From Azospirillum brasilense (GTDB lineage: Bacteria > Pseudomonadota > Alphaproteobacteria > Azospirillales > Azospirillaceae): a DNA stretch of 64,000 nucleotides. Every line of letters starts with the position of its first letter. Positions within the stretch are counted from its first letter, which is position 1. The stretch covers positions 1,660,501 to 1,724,500 of the forward strand of contig NZ_CP059449.1 in NCBI RefSeq assembly GCF_022023855.1. The letters run 5' to 3'. The notes under the pieces are model-generated. The model was not told where the DNA came from. It worked only from the letters and a program-made list of their open reading frames with translations, and made no database searches. Position numbers and translations under genes: made by a program. Positions 1 to 8,763 of the stretch are shown here, piece by piece.

Positions 1-258
1 GGGCGCTGGCGCGGCGGCGACGGGGTGGTGCGGCGCCTGAAGTTCCTGGAGCCGATGACCGCCGCCATCCTGTCCAACCACCGCCGGGTTCCGCCCTTCG
101 GCCTGAAGGGCGGCGCCCCCGGCCAGATCGGGCGCACCTGGGTCCAGCGCACCGACGGCTCGGTGGAGGAACTTGGCCCCCAGGACAAGACCGCCATGGG
201 GGAGGGCGACGTGCTGGTCGTCGAGACCCCGGGCGGTGGCGGCTACGAGGAGGCGTGA
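1..258 (+). CDS. Hydantoinase B/oxoprolinase family protein, C-terminal end (partial)
   Basis: Only the last 85 codons lie in the window; the gene starts upstream of base 1. The tail carries the glycine-rich pattern of hydantoinase B/5-oxoprolinase beta subunits (GLKGGAPGQ, then a terminal TPGGGGYG-like run, here ETPGGGGYEEA). These enzymes hydrolyse hydantoins or 5-oxoproline with an HyuA-type partner, presumably encoded further upstream. The family assignment is good for so short a piece. Substrate cannot be judged. Confidence 0.8.
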   Translation, partial: GRWRGGDGVVRRLKFLEPMTAAILSNHRRVPPFGLKGGAPGQIGRTWVQRTDGSVEELGPQDKTAMGEGDVLVVETPGGGGYEEA

Positions 259-265
259 GGAGCAA

Positions 266-406
266 TCCCCTCTCCCCTCTCCCCTCCGGGGAGAGGGTTA
301 GGGTGAGGGGGGTGCGCGTGTCGGACATCCGGCAAAAGCTCAACCCCCTCATCCTCCCCCACGCCTGCGGCGCGGGTCCCCTCCCTCTCCCCAGAGGGGC
401 GAGGGC
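266..406. repeat. GC-rich intergenic palindromic repeat pair
   Basis: Two related blocks in opposite orientation fill the gap before the FAD oxidase gene. The first runs CCCCTCTCCCCTC through GGGGAGAGGGTTAGGG, and the second is close to its reverse complement (CCCCTCATCCTCCCCC, then CCCTCTCCCCAGAGGGG). Each can fold on itself. The style resembles the elements at 10673-10835 and 14668-14773, so a dispersed REP-like family is inferred. No ORF of note lies here. Confidence 0.6.
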
Positions 407-530
407 GATACAAGGCAAGCCCCCCACCCATGCGCGCGAGTCGCTTGTCTGCGCGGGCGGCGGGGCTTAGCTTCTCCGGTCCTACCACCGCACGGCTTCG
501 TGCCAAAAGGACCCCCGGGGAGATTCGTCC

Positions 531-1934
531 ATGACCGCCGTACCTGCCGCCCAGCCTCGCGTCGCCTTCACCGACGAGATGAAGGCCGAGTTCAAGGCCC
601 TGCTTGGGGACCGCTTCACCACCGCCGCGGCGGTGCGCGAGCATCACGGCAAGGACGAGTCCTACCACCCCAACTTCCCGCCCGACGGCGTCGCCTTCGC
701 CACCTCCACCGAGGAGGTCAGCGCCATCGTCAAACTCTGCGCGAAGCATGATCTCCCGATCATTCCCTTCGGCACCGGCACCTCGCTGGAGGGCGGCGTT
801 GCCGCGCTGGCCGGCGGCATCTGCATCGACGTGTCGAACATGAAGGAGGTCCTGCGCGTCAGCCCGGAGGACCTCGACGTCACCGTCCAGGCCGGCGTGA
901 CCCGCAAGCAGCTCAACGAGCATCTGCGCGACACCGGCCTGTTCTTCCCCATCGACCCCGGCGCCGACGCCTCGCTGGGCGGCATGGCCTCCACCCGCGC
1001 CAGCGGCACCAACGCCGTGCGCTACGGCACCATGCGCGAGAATGTGCTGGGGCTGACCGTGGTGCTGGCCGACGGCCGGATCATCAAGACCGGCGGGCGG
1101 GCCCGCAAGTCAGCCGCCGGCTATGACCTGACCCGCCTGTTCGTCGGGGCGGAAGGCACGCTCGGCATCATCACCGAGGTGACGCTGCGCCTCTACGGCA
1201 TCCCGGAGGCGATCTCGTCGGCGGTGTGCCCGTTCAACGACATCCGCGGCGCCGTGGACACGGTGATCCAGACCATCCAGTCCGGCATCCCCGTCGCCCG
1301 CATCGAGCTGTTGGACGAGGTCCAGATGGACGCGGTGAACAAGTATTCCAAGCTGGACTACAAGGTCGCACCGACCCTGTTCTTCGAGTTCCACGGCACC
1401 GCCGCCGGGGTGAAGGAGCAGGCGGAGATGGTCTCGGCCATCGCCGCGGAGTATGGCGGCAGCGAATTCACCTGGGCGACCCGTCCGGAGGACCGCTCCA
1501 AGCTCTGGCAGGCCCGCCACGACGGCTATTATGCGGCGCTGGCGCTGCGCCCCGGCTCCAAGGGCTGGCCGACCGACGTCTGCGTGCCGATCTCGCGGCT
1601 GGCCGACTGCATCCTGGAGACGAAGAAGGACATCGCCGAATCCTCGATGCTGGCCCCGCTGGTCGGCCATGTCGGCGACGGCAACTTCCACCTCGTCTAC
1701 GTCATCGACCCCGACAAGCCGGAGGAACTGGCCGAGGCCAAGCGCCTGAACGACCGGATGGTGGACCGGGCGCTGGCCATGGGCGGCACCTGCACGGGCG
1801 AGCACGGCATCGGCTACGGCAAGATGGAGTTCCTGGAGAAGGAGGCCGGCGACGCCTTTGCCGTGATGGGCGAGCTGAAGCGTGCCTTCGATCCGGAGAA
1901 CCGGATGAACCCCGGCAAGGTCGTCCGCATCTGA
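531..1934 (+). CDS. FAD-binding oxidase, D-lactate dehydrogenase (cytochrome)/GlcD type
   Basis: 467 residues. An N-terminal PCMH-type FAD-binding domain (about residues 45-225) shows the flavin signature PGADASLGGMASTRASGT. A C-terminal FAD-oxidase domain ends with the GEHGIGYGK motif near residue 425 that is typical of D-lactate dehydrogenase (cytochrome) and glycolate oxidase subunit GlcD. It probably oxidises a D-2-hydroxyacid and passes electrons to a quinone or cytochrome. The ATG is preceded by GGGGAGA. No GlcE or GlcF gene follows, which favours a stand-alone D-lactate dehydrogenase-like enzyme. The exact substrate is not shown by the sequence. Confidence 0.9.
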   Translation: MTAVPAAQPRVAFTDEMKAEFKALLGDRFTTAAAVREHHGKDESYHPNFPPDGVAFATSTEEVSAIVKLCAKHDLPIIPFGTGTSLEGGVAALAGGICIDVSNMKEVLRVSPEDLDVTVQAGVTRKQLNEHLRDTGLFFPIDPGADASLGGMASTRASGTNAVRYGTMRENVLGLTVVLADGRIIKTGGRARKSAAGYDLTRLFVGAEGTLGIITEVTLRLYGIPEAISSAVCPFNDIRGAVDTVIQTIQSGIPVARIELLDEVQMDAVNKYSKLDYKVAPTLFFEFHGTAAGVKEQAEMVSAIAAEYGGSEFTWATRPEDRSKLWQARHDGYYAALALRPGSKGWPTDVCVPISRLADCILETKKDIAESSMLAPLVGHVGDGNFHLVYVIDPDKPEELAEAKRLNDRMVDRALAMGGTCTGEHGIGYGKMEFLEKEAGDAFAVMGELKRAFDPENRMNPGKVVRI

Positions 1935-1976
1935 GGCAAAAGGGGAGCGCCGCGGCGCTCCCCATCCCCTCTCCGG

Positions 1977-2858
1977 TCAGCGCGTCATGCGCGTCATCAG
2001 GCTGGAGGTGTCCAGCCGGTTGCCGCCCATCGCCTGAACCTCGGCGTAGAACTGGTCGACCAGGGCGGTGACGGGCAGGCTGGCGCCGTTGTTGCGGGCC
2101 TCGCCCAGCACGATGCCCAGATCCTTGCGCATCCAGTCCACGGCGAAACCGAAGTCGAATTTGCCGTCCAGCATCGTCTTGGCGCGGTTGTCCATCTGCC
2201 AGGACTGGGCCGCCCCCTTTCCGATCACGTCCACGACCTTGTGGCCGTCCAGCCCGGCCTTCTGCGCGAAGGCCATGCCCTCGGCCAGCCCCTGGAGCAG
2301 GCCGGCGATGCAGATCTGGTTGACCATCTTGGTCAGCTGACCGGCGCCCGCCGGCCCCATGTGGGTGACGGAGCGGCCGTAGCAGGCCATCAGCGGCTGG
2401 GCACGGGTGAAAGCGTCGCCGTCGCCGCCCACCATCACCGTCAGCACCCCGTTCTCCGCTCCGGCCTGCCCGCCGGACACCGGCGCGTCGAGGAAGAACA
2501 GGCCGCGCGCGCGGGCCAGTTCGGCCATCTCGCGCGCGACGGTGGCGGAGACGGTGGAATGGTCGGCGACGATGGTGCCGGGCTTCATGGCGCCCATCGC
2601 CTCGCCGGCCACCGCCCGCACGTCGTCGTCACCGCCGACGCAGAGGAAGACCACCTCGGCGTCGCGGGCGGCCTCGGCCGGGGTGGCGGTGCTAGCGCCG
2701 CCGAAGCGGGCGGTCCAGGCGTCGGCCTTGGCGGCGGTGCGGTTGAAGACGGTCACCCGGTGGCCGCCCCGGACGGCCAGATGGCCGGCCATGGGAAAGC
2801 CCATCGTGCCAAGCCCCAGAAAGGCGACGGAGCGGGAATCGGTCGCGGTGTCGGCCAT
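1977..2858 (-). CDS. NAD(P)-dependent 3-hydroxyisobutyrate dehydrogenase-like oxidoreductase
   Basis: 293 residues from the ATG chosen because the next residues begin the Rossmann fold; a longer frame adds 22 non-conserved residues. Motifs in order: FLGLGTMGFPMAGHL (NAD(P) binding), DAPVSGGQAGAENG (substrate loop) and GAGQLTKMVNQ with the catalytic lysine. The family includes 3-hydroxyisobutyrate dehydrogenase, tartronate semialdehyde reductase and 6-phosphogluconate-like enzymes. It converges with the FAD oxidase gene, with stops 42 bases apart, so no operon links them. Substrate is unknown. Confidence 0.9.
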   Translation of the reverse strand: MADTATDSRSVAFLGLGTMGFPMAGHLAVRGGHRVTVFNRTAAKADAWTARFGGASTATPAEAARDAEVVFLCVGGDDDVRAVAGEAMGAMKPGTIVADHSTVSATVAREMAELARARGLFFLDAPVSGGQAGAENGVLTVMVGGDGDAFTRAQPLMACYGRSVTHMGPAGAGQLTKMVNQICIAGLLQGLAEGMAFAQKAGLDGHKVVDVIGKGAAQSWQMDNRAKTMLDGKFDFGFAVDWMRKDLGIVLGEARNNGASLPVTALVDQFYAEVQAMGGNRLDTSSLMTRMTR

Positions 2859-3221
2859 GGTCCTGTCTTTCTTCGTTGTATCGGCTGCGGATCGTTTTTG
2901 TCGGCGTCTGCCCTTGGACGGCAAAGCTAGGCCGGGAGCGCGCCCCGATCAAATGCCGTCCGTCGAACGCAGCGCGATTGCAGTGCCGCGGGGTCGTTCC
3001 CCCGTCCGGCATCCCTGGGCAGCGGCACTCTGCCGCGGGAGGCATGACTCTTTCGAACGAGGTTGTCTTGCCGCGCCCTTGCTACCGGCGCGTGATGTGT
3101 TAAGACGTAAATGCCGGGTTTGCAGCGCAGCACCCGGCCATGCCGGCGCAACGGCGCCGGTGAACCAGGGCAGAGCCGGGGCCGCAAGACCCGGGCCGGA
3201 GAACAAGGGAAGGATAGCCGC
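2859..3221. other. Intergenic region, divergent, no gene seen
   Basis: 363 bases between the divergent dehydrogenase gene and a small conserved protein. A short perfect hairpin (GCGGCA/TGCCGC) lies near 3019-3034. No convincing ORF, RNA gene or promoter match was found. Promoters for both flanking genes must lie here. Confidence 0.5.
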
Positions 3222-3452
3222 ATGACGAATCAGTCGGGTTTCCAGGATGCGCCGCCGGACGAGCGTTCGAACCTCACGGACGAGCAGGAAAGCGCCATCC
3301 GCGTCCTCGCCAACAGCCTGCACCGCCTGAACGACGCCGTCGTCAAGGCCGTGGAAGCCGGCGTGACGGTCGAGCTGATGCGCACGGCCCGCTATCACAA
3401 CGCGACGGGCAACTGGGGCGACCAGCTCACCCCGATGATCCGCACCAAGTAA
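3222..3452 (+). CDS. Small conserved hypothetical protein, 76 aa
   Basis: The ATG at 3222 follows a good ribosome-binding site (GGGAAGGA), which decides against a longer frame beginning at 3111. The product is soluble and mostly helical, with a middle segment rich in charged and leucine residues (IRVLANSLHRLNDAVVKAVE). There is no signal peptide or membrane segment. A strong terminator follows at once, so it is a single-gene transcript. I do not recognise the family and assign no function. Confidence 0.75.
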   Translation: MTNQSGFQDAPPDERSNLTDEQESAIRVLANSLHRLNDAVVKAVEAGVTVELMRTARYHNATGNWGDQLTPMIRTK

Positions 3453-3472
3453 GCGGCTCATCCCATCCGACC

Positions 3473-3516
3473 GGAAGGCCTCCCGTCCGAAAGGACAGGG
3501 AGGCCTTTCCCTTTTC
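3473..3516 (+). terminator. Rho-independent terminator after the 76-aa gene
   Basis: A 14-15 bp stem (AAGGCCTCCCGTCC pairing with GGACAGGGAGGCCTT, one bulge) closes on a GAAA tetraloop and is followed by TTTCCCTTTT. It begins 20 bases after the stop of the small gene. Confidence 0.85.
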
Positions 3517-3558
3517 GGCATGCCCCATCCTGTCCCACCATTGTTCCCGTCGCGGTGC

Positions 3559-3583
3559 GGAACCGCGGCGCCCTTCGCTGGTT
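3559..3583 (+). promoter_or_regulatory. Candidate EcfG-type (general stress sigma) promoter
   Basis: GGAAC at 3559-3563 and GGTT at 3580-3583, spacer 16. This matches the alphaproteobacterial EcfG consensus (GGAAC, N16-17, then CGTT or a close variant). The predicted start is about 25 bases before the small membrane protein gene at 3615. The same architecture recurs at 18855, 30332 and 33707. Confidence 0.6.
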
Positions 3584-3614
3584 CCTTCCATTTGGCCCCA
3601 GCAAGGAAACGGTC

Positions 3615-3803
3615 ATGAAGGACGCTCAGAACCACACCCCGCAGCGTCAGGGGCAGCGTCAGGGCATGAACGACCGCGAAGCGTTCTGGCGCATGCACTG
3701 CCTGTCGGAACCGACCTTCACCGACCTCACCCACGGCATCTTCCTGGGGCTGATCTGGTCGGCGGTGCTGTGGGCGCCGATGTTCATCAGCGTCCTGCTC
3801 TGA
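3615..3803 (+). CDS. Small single-pass membrane protein, 62 aa
   Basis: The start at 3615 is preceded by AAGGAA; an upstream in-frame start would overlap the candidate stress promoter at 3559-3583. The first 35 residues are hydrophilic with glutamine/arginine repeats (PQRQGQRQG). The last 25 form one transmembrane helix ending FISVLL. Function is unknown. The promoter suggests a general-stress envelope protein, which is inference only. Confidence 0.7.
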   Translation: MKDAQNHTPQRQGQRQGMNDREAFWRMHCLSEPTFTDLTHGIFLGLIWSAVLWAPMFISVLL

Positions 3804-3830
3804 CCCGTCCTTCCGGTCGCACGGCCCCGG

Positions 3831-5966
3831 TCAGGCGGTCTTCGCGGTGCGCAGAAGGGCGCGGACACGGGCGGCGAGCTGGTCCGGGGTGAAGGGCTTG
3901 GGCAGGACGGAGGCGTCGGCCTTCAGGCCGGTCAGCGATTCCGGGCTGTAGCCGGAAATCAGCAGGACCCGGATGCCGGGCCAGCGCTCCTGGACCCGCC
4001 GCGCCAGATCGATTCCCGACACGCCGTAGGGCATCACCACGTCGGTCACGATCACGTCGAAGGCCGTGTCCCGCTCCAGGATCTCCAGCGCGGCGGCGCC
4101 GTGGTCGGCGGTCTCCACCTCGAAGCCCTCCCGGGTCAACCCCTCCACGGTGGCCATCAGGACCAGCGCGTTGTCCTCGACCACCAGCAGGCGGACCGGG
4201 CCGTTTGGCGCCGCCTCCGCCGCGTCCGGCACCGCTTCCGGCTCCGGCGCCCCGCCGGACACCGGCAGGGTCACGCGGACGACCGTGCCGCGGCGCGGCG
4301 CGCTGGAAATGGTCGCGTTGCCGCCCGACTGGCGGGCGAAGCCGTAGACCATCGACAGGCCCAGACCCGTCCCCTTGCCGTGCGGCTTGGTGGTGAAGAA
4401 GGGCTCGAAGGCGCGGGCGGCGACCTCCGGGGGCATGCCGCCGCCGGTGTCGGTGATCTCCAGAACGGCCAGCGGGCCGTCGGGCGTTTCCTCCTGCCGG
4501 ACGGCGATGCGGATGCGCCCGCCCTCCGGCATCGCGTCGCGGGCGTTCACCACGAGGTTCAGCACCGCCAGCTCCAGTTGGACCGGGTCCACCTCCACCC
4601 GCAGCGAGGCGCTGGGAAGCGCCCAGTCCAGCGCGATGTCGGCGCGGATGGAGCGTTCCAGAAGATCGGCCATGGCGCGGAGGGCATCCCCCAGATCGAC
4701 CACCTTGGGGTCCACCGCCTCCTGGCGCGAGAAGGCCAGCAACTGCCCGGTCAGCGTCCGGGCGCGCTCCAGCGCGGTGCGGGTGCCGTCCAGATAGCGC
4801 GCCCCCTCCGCCGGCAGATGCCGTTCCATCAGATGCAGATTGGCCAGGGCGGCGGTCAGCAGGTTGTTGAAGTCGTGGGCAACACCCCCGGTCAACTGGC
4901 CCAACGCCTCCAGCTTCTGCGACTGGCGCAGCGCGTTCTCCAGGGACTCGCGGGCGCGGGCCTCATCGGTCCAGCGGCGGACGGCCCGCATCTCGCTCCG
5001 CGCGCGGCGCAGCGCCAACAGGGTGATGCCGACCAGAGCCAGCATCGCCGGCACGGTGAAGGCGGCGTATGTCAGGACGTTGTGCGCCCATCCGGCCCGG
5101 ATATCGGCGATCGGGATGCCATAGGTCACGTAGATCGGGTAGGGCGCGACCTGCATGAAGCCGTTGAGCCTCGGCATGCCGTCCATGCGGCCCCGCGTGC
5201 GGAACACGCCTTCGGTCTTCCCGGCCGCCATGGCGCCGAGCAGGAAGCTGTCCGAGGCATGACGGGCCTGCCGGTCGCCCATCGAGGGGAAGCGGACCAG
5301 AACCGAGCCGTCGCCGCGGACGAGGGAAATCGACTCCTTCGGACCGGCGACGACGAGTTGATAGAAATCGGCCAGATAATCGGTCAGCACCGCGGTCAGC
5401 AGCACGCCGTTGAACGGCCCTTCCGGGCCGCCCGCGGCGGCGCGGCGGCGCGTGACGTTGAACTGCCGCTTGCCCGACCCGCGCCCGGTGATCGCCTCGC
5501 TGACGAGGATGCCGGCGTCGCCGGCCGCCTGGGTGCGGAAATACTCCCGGTCGCCGACGTTGATCAACGGGGCGGGGAACAGGCGGTTGTCGTTGCGCAG
5601 CGTGCCGTTGGGATCGACCAGCCCGACGACGCCGATCTGTGGAAGTTCCTCGACCAGCGTCCTCAGATAGCCGTGCAGGTCGTCGGACCGGCCGATTTCG
5701 TCCCAACTCATGCCGGTGGTCCGCTCGTCCAGCCGGTCCAGGACCTGCTCGACCGTATCGAAGACCTTCTGCATGTGCTCGTGCAGAATCAGCACGGTCT
5801 TGCGGATGTTGCGCTCCGCCTGCGCTTCCTCCTCTTGAAAGTCGCGCCAGGCGATGGCGGTGAACAGCAGGGCGGGGACCAGGACGGAGGCCACCAACAG
5901 GATGCGCAGAAGGCGCACCATTCTCGCTGATTCGGTCGCCAGGGCGGAGAGGTAACGAAGAGGCAT
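3831..5966 (-). CDS. Hybrid sensor histidine kinase with Cache-type periplasmic sensor and receiver
   Basis: 711 residues. Order: TM1 (about 17-40), a periplasmic sensor of about 260 residues resembling dCache (GDREYFRTQ, and [10 protein letters not shown] before the membrane), TM2 (about 300-322), HisKA with the acceptor site [11 protein letters not shown] near residue 363, HATPase with [16 protein letters not shown] and [11 protein letters not shown] boxes, and a C-terminal receiver with the phospho-accepting Asp in [10 protein letters not shown]. An alternative ATG 15 codons in (5921) is possible. No separate response regulator is adjacent, so the attached receiver may pass phosphate to a distant partner. 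The ligand is unknown; Cache domains usually sense small metabolites. Confidence 0.92.
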   Translation of the reverse strand: MPLRYLSALATESARMVRLLRILLVASVLVPALLFTAIAWRDFQEEEAQAERNIRKTVLILHEHMQKVFDTVEQVLDRLDERTTGMSWDEIGRSDDLHGYLRTLVEELPQIGVVGLVDPNGTLRNDNRLFPAPLINVGDREYFRTQAAGDAGILVSEAITGRGSGKRQFNVTRRRAAAGGPEGPFNGVLLTAVLTDYLADFYQLVVAGPKESISLVRGDGSVLVRFPSMGDRQARHASDSFLLGAMAAGKTEGVFRTRGRMDGMPRLNGFMQVAPYPIYVTYGIPIADIRAGWAHNVLTYAAFTVPAMLALVGITLLALRRARSEMRAVRRWTDEARARESLENALRQSQKLEALGQLTGGVAHDFNNLLTAALANLHLMERHLPAEGARYLDGTRTALERARTLTGQLLAFSRQEAVDPKVVDLGDALRAMADLLERSIRADIALDWALPSASLRVEVDPVQLELAVLNLVVNARDAMPEGGRIRIAVRQEETPDGPLAVLEITDTGGGMPPEVAARAFEPFFTTKPHGKGTGLGLSMVYGFARQSGGNATISSAPRRGTVVRVTLPVSGGAPEPEAVPDAAEAAPNGPVRLLVVEDNALVLMATVEGLTREGFEVETADHGAAALEILERDTAFDVIVTDVVMPYGVSGIDLARRVQERWPGIRVLLISGYSPESLTGLKADASVLPKPFTPDQLAARVRALLRTAKTA

Positions 5967-6224
5967 GGGCTGCGGTGTTGGAGGCGGGGAACGCGATCAC
6001 GGGTGGCGATGGTGCGGGGTGCCATGCGAGGGCCACCGTGGCCCAGAAGCTATGCCGGTCCGTGCCAGCCGGGGCAACCTGAACTTTCCGGCGGCCCTAT
6101 GACTTTCAGCGGAGGACGCCATGGGGATATGGCCCTCCCCATGGCTCCGCAGGGCGGAACCGGAGACAATGCCGCAGCACCGGACGTCCTCATGACCGTT
6201 CAACTTGCCGCGGAGAGCACCATC

Positions 6225-6614
6225 ATGCCCCTGAAGCCCATCGAGCACGCCGACGCCGCACCCGAGGTGCGCGCCGTCTACGACGACATCAAGGCGGCCC
6301 GCAACGTGCCGGACGTCAACAATTTCTGGAAGATGGCCGCCCATCACCCGCCCACGTTGAAGCGCACCTGGGAGAGCCTGAGGGAGGTGATGGCCCCCGG
6401 CGCGCTGGACCCGCTGGTCAAGGAGATGATCTTCGTCGCGGTCAGCGTGACCAACGGCTGCGACTATTGCATTCGCTCGCACGAGGCGGCGGCGCGCCGC
6501 GCCGGCATGACCGACGCCCAGTTCGGCGAGCTGATGGCCGTCGTCGGCATGGCCAACGAGACCAACCGCCTCGCCAAGGGCTATCAGGTGGAGATCGACG
6601 AGGCGCTGAAGTAG
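6225..6614 (+). CDS. Carboxymuconolactone decarboxylase/AhpD-like peroxidase family protein
   Basis: 129 residues. GGAGAG seven bases upstream supports the ATG at 6225, although an in-frame ATG exists at 6192. The AhpD-like CxxC active-site motif is present as CDYCIRSHEA, where the cysteines and following histidine form the proton-relay redox centre of alkylhydroperoxidase D-type proteins. Such proteins reduce peroxides or act as disulfide reductants. The gene is monocistronic and converges with the next gene. Confidence 0.88.
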   Translation: MPLKPIEHADAAPEVRAVYDDIKAARNVPDVNNFWKMAAHHPPTLKRTWESLREVMAPGALDPLVKEMIFVAVSVTNGCDYCIRSHEAAARRAGMTDAQFGELMAVVGMANETNRLAKGYQVEIDEALK

Positions 6615-6618
6615 CCCG

Positions 6619-7032
6619 TCACGCGATGTCGTCGAGGGCGTCCTCCAGCGACGGGTAGATGCCCTCGGCCAGCGAGCCGTCCACCCGCACCGGCCGGGGC
6701 AGGACCGCCACGGCGTCCAGCGCGCCGCGCAGCGTCAGGCCGGTGACCTCCACGAAGCCGCCGCGGTTGCCGTAGCGCCCGGCGGTCCATTCCGCCCGGT
6801 CGGGGTCGCCGGACAACCGCCCGTTGCAGGTGATCATCTCGTGGGTGTCATCGCCGCCGCGCCGGTTCCAGGCCATGCCGCCGCCCACGCCGCTGCCGAT
6901 GTCGCGGGGACGGAAGCCGTGGGGCTGGAGCAGGTCGCGCACCGCGCGGGACACCACCACGGCCTTGGGGTCGATCTCCGTCCCCACCGGGCCGCCCGCC
7001 GCCTGAGGTTCCTGTCCGATCGCCTGTTCCAT
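6619..7032 (-). CDS. Hypothetical protein, 137 aa
   Basis: Starts at the ATG at 7032; the open frame continues further upstream but would run through the tRNA genes. The sequence is soluble, with a basic N-terminal half containing a glycine cluster (DIGSGVGGGMAWNRRGGDD) and an acidic tail. No signal peptide or membrane segment is visible and no family is recognised. It lies just downstream of two tRNA-Pro units on the same strand but is separated from them by a terminator. Confidence 0.6.
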   Translation of the reverse strand: MEQAIGQEPQAAGGPVGTEIDPKAVVVSRAVRDLLQPHGFRPRDIGSGVGGGMAWNRRGGDDTHEMITCNGRLSGDPDRAEWTAGRYGNRGGFVEVTGLTLRGALDAVAVLPRPVRVDGSLAEGIYPSLEDALDDIA

Positions 7033-7114
7033 GGGTCCGCTCCCCGTCTTGTGTCGCTTACCAGGGACAACAGGCGGGAGCGCGGCCTGTGCCGCGGCGG
7101 CGGAGCGGAAACGC

Positions 7115-7149
7115 GAAAGGGCCGATGCGTTGCCGCATCGGCCCTTTTC
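7115..7149 (-). terminator. Terminator of the first tRNA-Pro unit
   Basis: In the transcript direction the stem AAAGGGCCGATGCG pairs perfectly with CGCATCGGCCCTTT around a GCAA (GNRA) loop. It starts within 10 bases of the tRNA 3' end. A virtually identical copy serves the second tRNA at 7412-7446. Confidence 0.85.
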
Positions 7150-7153
7150 GTGT

Positions 7154-7230
7154 TGGTCGGAGAGAGAGGATTCGAACCTCCGGCCCCTGCCTCCCGAAAG
7201 CAGTGCTCTACCAGGCTGAGCTACTCTCCG
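7154..7230 (-). tRNA. tRNA-Pro (anticodon CGG), copy 1
   Basis: 77 nt with encoded CCA. Acceptor CGGAGAG/CTCTCCG (7 bp), D-arm GCTC/GAGC, anticodon stem CTGCT/GGCAG with loop TTCGGGA giving anticodon CGG (reads CCG), T-arm GGAGG-TTCGAAT-CCTCT, discriminator A, then CCA. The C1-G72 acceptor pair is typical of bacterial tRNA-Pro. It is identical to the copy at 7451-7527. Confidence 0.95.
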
Positions 7231-7272
7231 GTCCAGTCGGTGCCGCCGTTGCCAGCGTCGCCGTGGAGCGGG

Positions 7273-7301
7273 TGTATAGACCCATTGCCCGCGGGCTGCA
7301 A
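7273..7301 (-). promoter_or_regulatory. Promoter of tRNA-Pro copy 1
   Basis: Reading the minus strand: TTGCAG (7296-7301), a 17-base spacer, then TATACA (7273-7278), 42 bases before the mature tRNA. The same layout precedes copy 2, which strengthens both calls. Confidence 0.75.
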
Positions 7302-7411
7302 TGGGAATAAGCGGCATTTGCGGAATGTTTTTTTGCCGGGTCGCGAAAGCCGGTGCGGAGGCCGCCGCAACGGCTGGTTGGCCGGGCCGGAAAAGCGAAA
7401 GGGCAAAAAGC

Positions 7412-7446
7412 GAAAGGGCCGATGCGTTGCCGCATCGGCCCTTTTC
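7412..7446 (-). terminator. Terminator of the second tRNA-Pro unit
   Basis: Same 14-bp stem and GCAA loop as at 7115-7149. It lies between the two tRNA units, so each is probably an independent transcript. Confidence 0.85.
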
Positions 7447-7450
7447 GTGC

Positions 7451-7527
7451 TGGTCGGAGAGAGAGGATTCGAACCTCCGGCCCCTGCCTCCCGAAAGCAG
7501 TGCTCTACCAGGCTGAGCTACTCTCCG
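7451..7527 (-). tRNA. tRNA-Pro (anticodon CGG), copy 2
   Basis: Base-for-base identical to 7154-7230, 297 bases away, with its own promoter and terminator. CCG is expected to be a dominant proline codon at this GC content, so the duplication plausibly raises tRNA dosage. The dosage effect is inference. Confidence 0.95.
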
Positions 7528-7568
7528 GTCCGTCGGTAGCGCCGTGGCCGGCGTCACCGTGGGCCGCG

Positions 7569-7597
7569 TATATAGCCGCTCGATCCGGGGGCTGCAA
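7569..7597 (-). promoter_or_regulatory. Promoter of tRNA-Pro copy 2
   Basis: Reading the minus strand: TTGCAG (7592-7597), a 17-base spacer, then TATATA (7569-7574). The -35 box and spacing match the copy 1 promoter, while the spacer sequence has diverged. Confidence 0.78.
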
Positions 7598-7636
7598 CGT
7601 GAAAATCACCCCCGGCGGCGAAAAAGTTCCCAGAGC

Positions 7637-8665
7637 TTAGAAATCGCGCTCGATCACGAAGTCCAGCACCTCCAGCAGGGCGGCCTTCACCGGCGTGTCC
7701 GGGAACAGGCCCAGCGCGTCGCGCGCGATGGAGCCGTAGTGGCGCGCGCGCTCCACGGTGTCCTTCAGCGCGTTGTGCTTGGCCATCAGCTCCTGGGCGC
7801 GTTCCAGGTCGCCCTCCTGCTGGTCCAGCTCCTCCATGGTGCGGCGCCAGAAGGCCCGCTCCTCGTCGTTGCCGCGGCGGAAGGCCAGCACGACCGGCAG
7901 GGTGATCTTGCCCTCGCGGAAGTCGTCGCCGACCGTCTTGCCCAGCTTCGCCTGGAAGGCCGAATAGTCCAGCACGTCGTCGACGAGCTGGAAGGCGATG
8001 CCCAGGTTCATACCGTAATCGTAGAGCGCCAGCTCCTCCGCCTGCGGGCGGGCGGCCACCACGGCGCCGACGCGGCAGGCGGCGGCGAACAGCTCCGCCG
8101 TCTTGGCCTTGATGACCTCCAGATAGGCCTGCTCGCTGGTCTCGGTGTCGTTGGTGGTGCGCAGCTGCAGCACCTCGCCCTCGGCGATCACCGCGGACGC
8201 CTTGGACAGGATGCGCAGCACGTCGAGCGACCCAACCTCCACCATCAGCTCGAAGCTGCGGGAGAACAGGAAGTCGCCGACCAGCACGCTGGCCTTGTTG
8301 CCGAACACCGCGTTGGCCGAGGCGAGCCCGCGGCGCAGGTCGCTCTCGTCCACGACGTCGTCGTGCAGCAGGGTGGCGGTGTGGATGAACTCCACCACCG
8401 CGGCCAGCATCTTATGATCCTCGCCCTTGTAGCCGCACAGCTCGGCGGCGGCGAGGGTGAGGACGGGGCGCAGGCGCTTGCCGCCGGCGGCGATGAGATA
8501 GCCGGCAAGCTGCGGGATCATATCGACGGACGAATGCATCCGCTGGACGATGATCTCGTTCACCGCGCTCAGGTCATCGGCCACCAGGGCGGTCAGATCG
8601 TCGAGCGGGGTGGACTTCCGCCGTTTCGGCTCGAGGTTGGTCACGACCGCCAAGGTCGACTCCAA
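7637..8665 (-). CDS. ispB: Long-chain polyprenyl diphosphate synthase (octaprenyl/decaprenyl type)
   Basis: 342 residues, the usual length for IspB/DdsA. The two aspartate-rich metal and diphosphate sites are clear: LLHDDVVDESD (first) and QLVDDVLDY (second), with the GGKRLRPVL isopentenyl-binding motif before them. It extends farnesyl diphosphate with isopentenyl units to make the ubiquinone side chain. Chain length (8 to 10 units) cannot be read with certainty; alphaproteobacteria usually make Q10. It is divergent from the DUF2007 gene with a short shared upstream region. Confidence 0.93.
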   Translation of the reverse strand: MESTLAVVTNLEPKRRKSTPLDDLTALVADDLSAVNEIIVQRMHSSVDMIPQLAGYLIAAGGKRLRPVLTLAAAELCGYKGEDHKMLAAVVEFIHTATLLHDDVVDESDLRRGLASANAVFGNKASVLVGDFLFSRSFELMVEVGSLDVLRILSKASAVIAEGEVLQLRTTNDTETSEQAYLEVIKAKTAELFAAACRVGAVVAARPQAEELALYDYGMNLGIAFQLVDDVLDYSAFQAKLGKTVGDDFREGKITLPVVLAFRRGNDEERAFWRRTMEELDQQEGDLERAQELMAKHNALKDTVERARHYGSIARDALGLFPDTPVKAALLEVLDFVIERDF

Positions 8666-8763
8666 TGATGATTGACGTGACGAATTCCGGCAGGGAGCAT
8701 AACGGCATAGCCTCTTCGGTCAAGTCCGCAAGGCGAATAAGGGCACAGAACAGCCGGGATTTC

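Noticed and set aside
4101..5930. 609-aa ORF opposite the hybrid kinase
   Set aside because: Antisense shadow; repetitive Gly/Arg/Gln composition and no recognisable motif.
6003..6224. Longer N-terminus for the AhpD-like protein
   Set aside because: The extra residues are unlike the family and lack a ribosome-binding site; GGAGAG supports the start at 6225.
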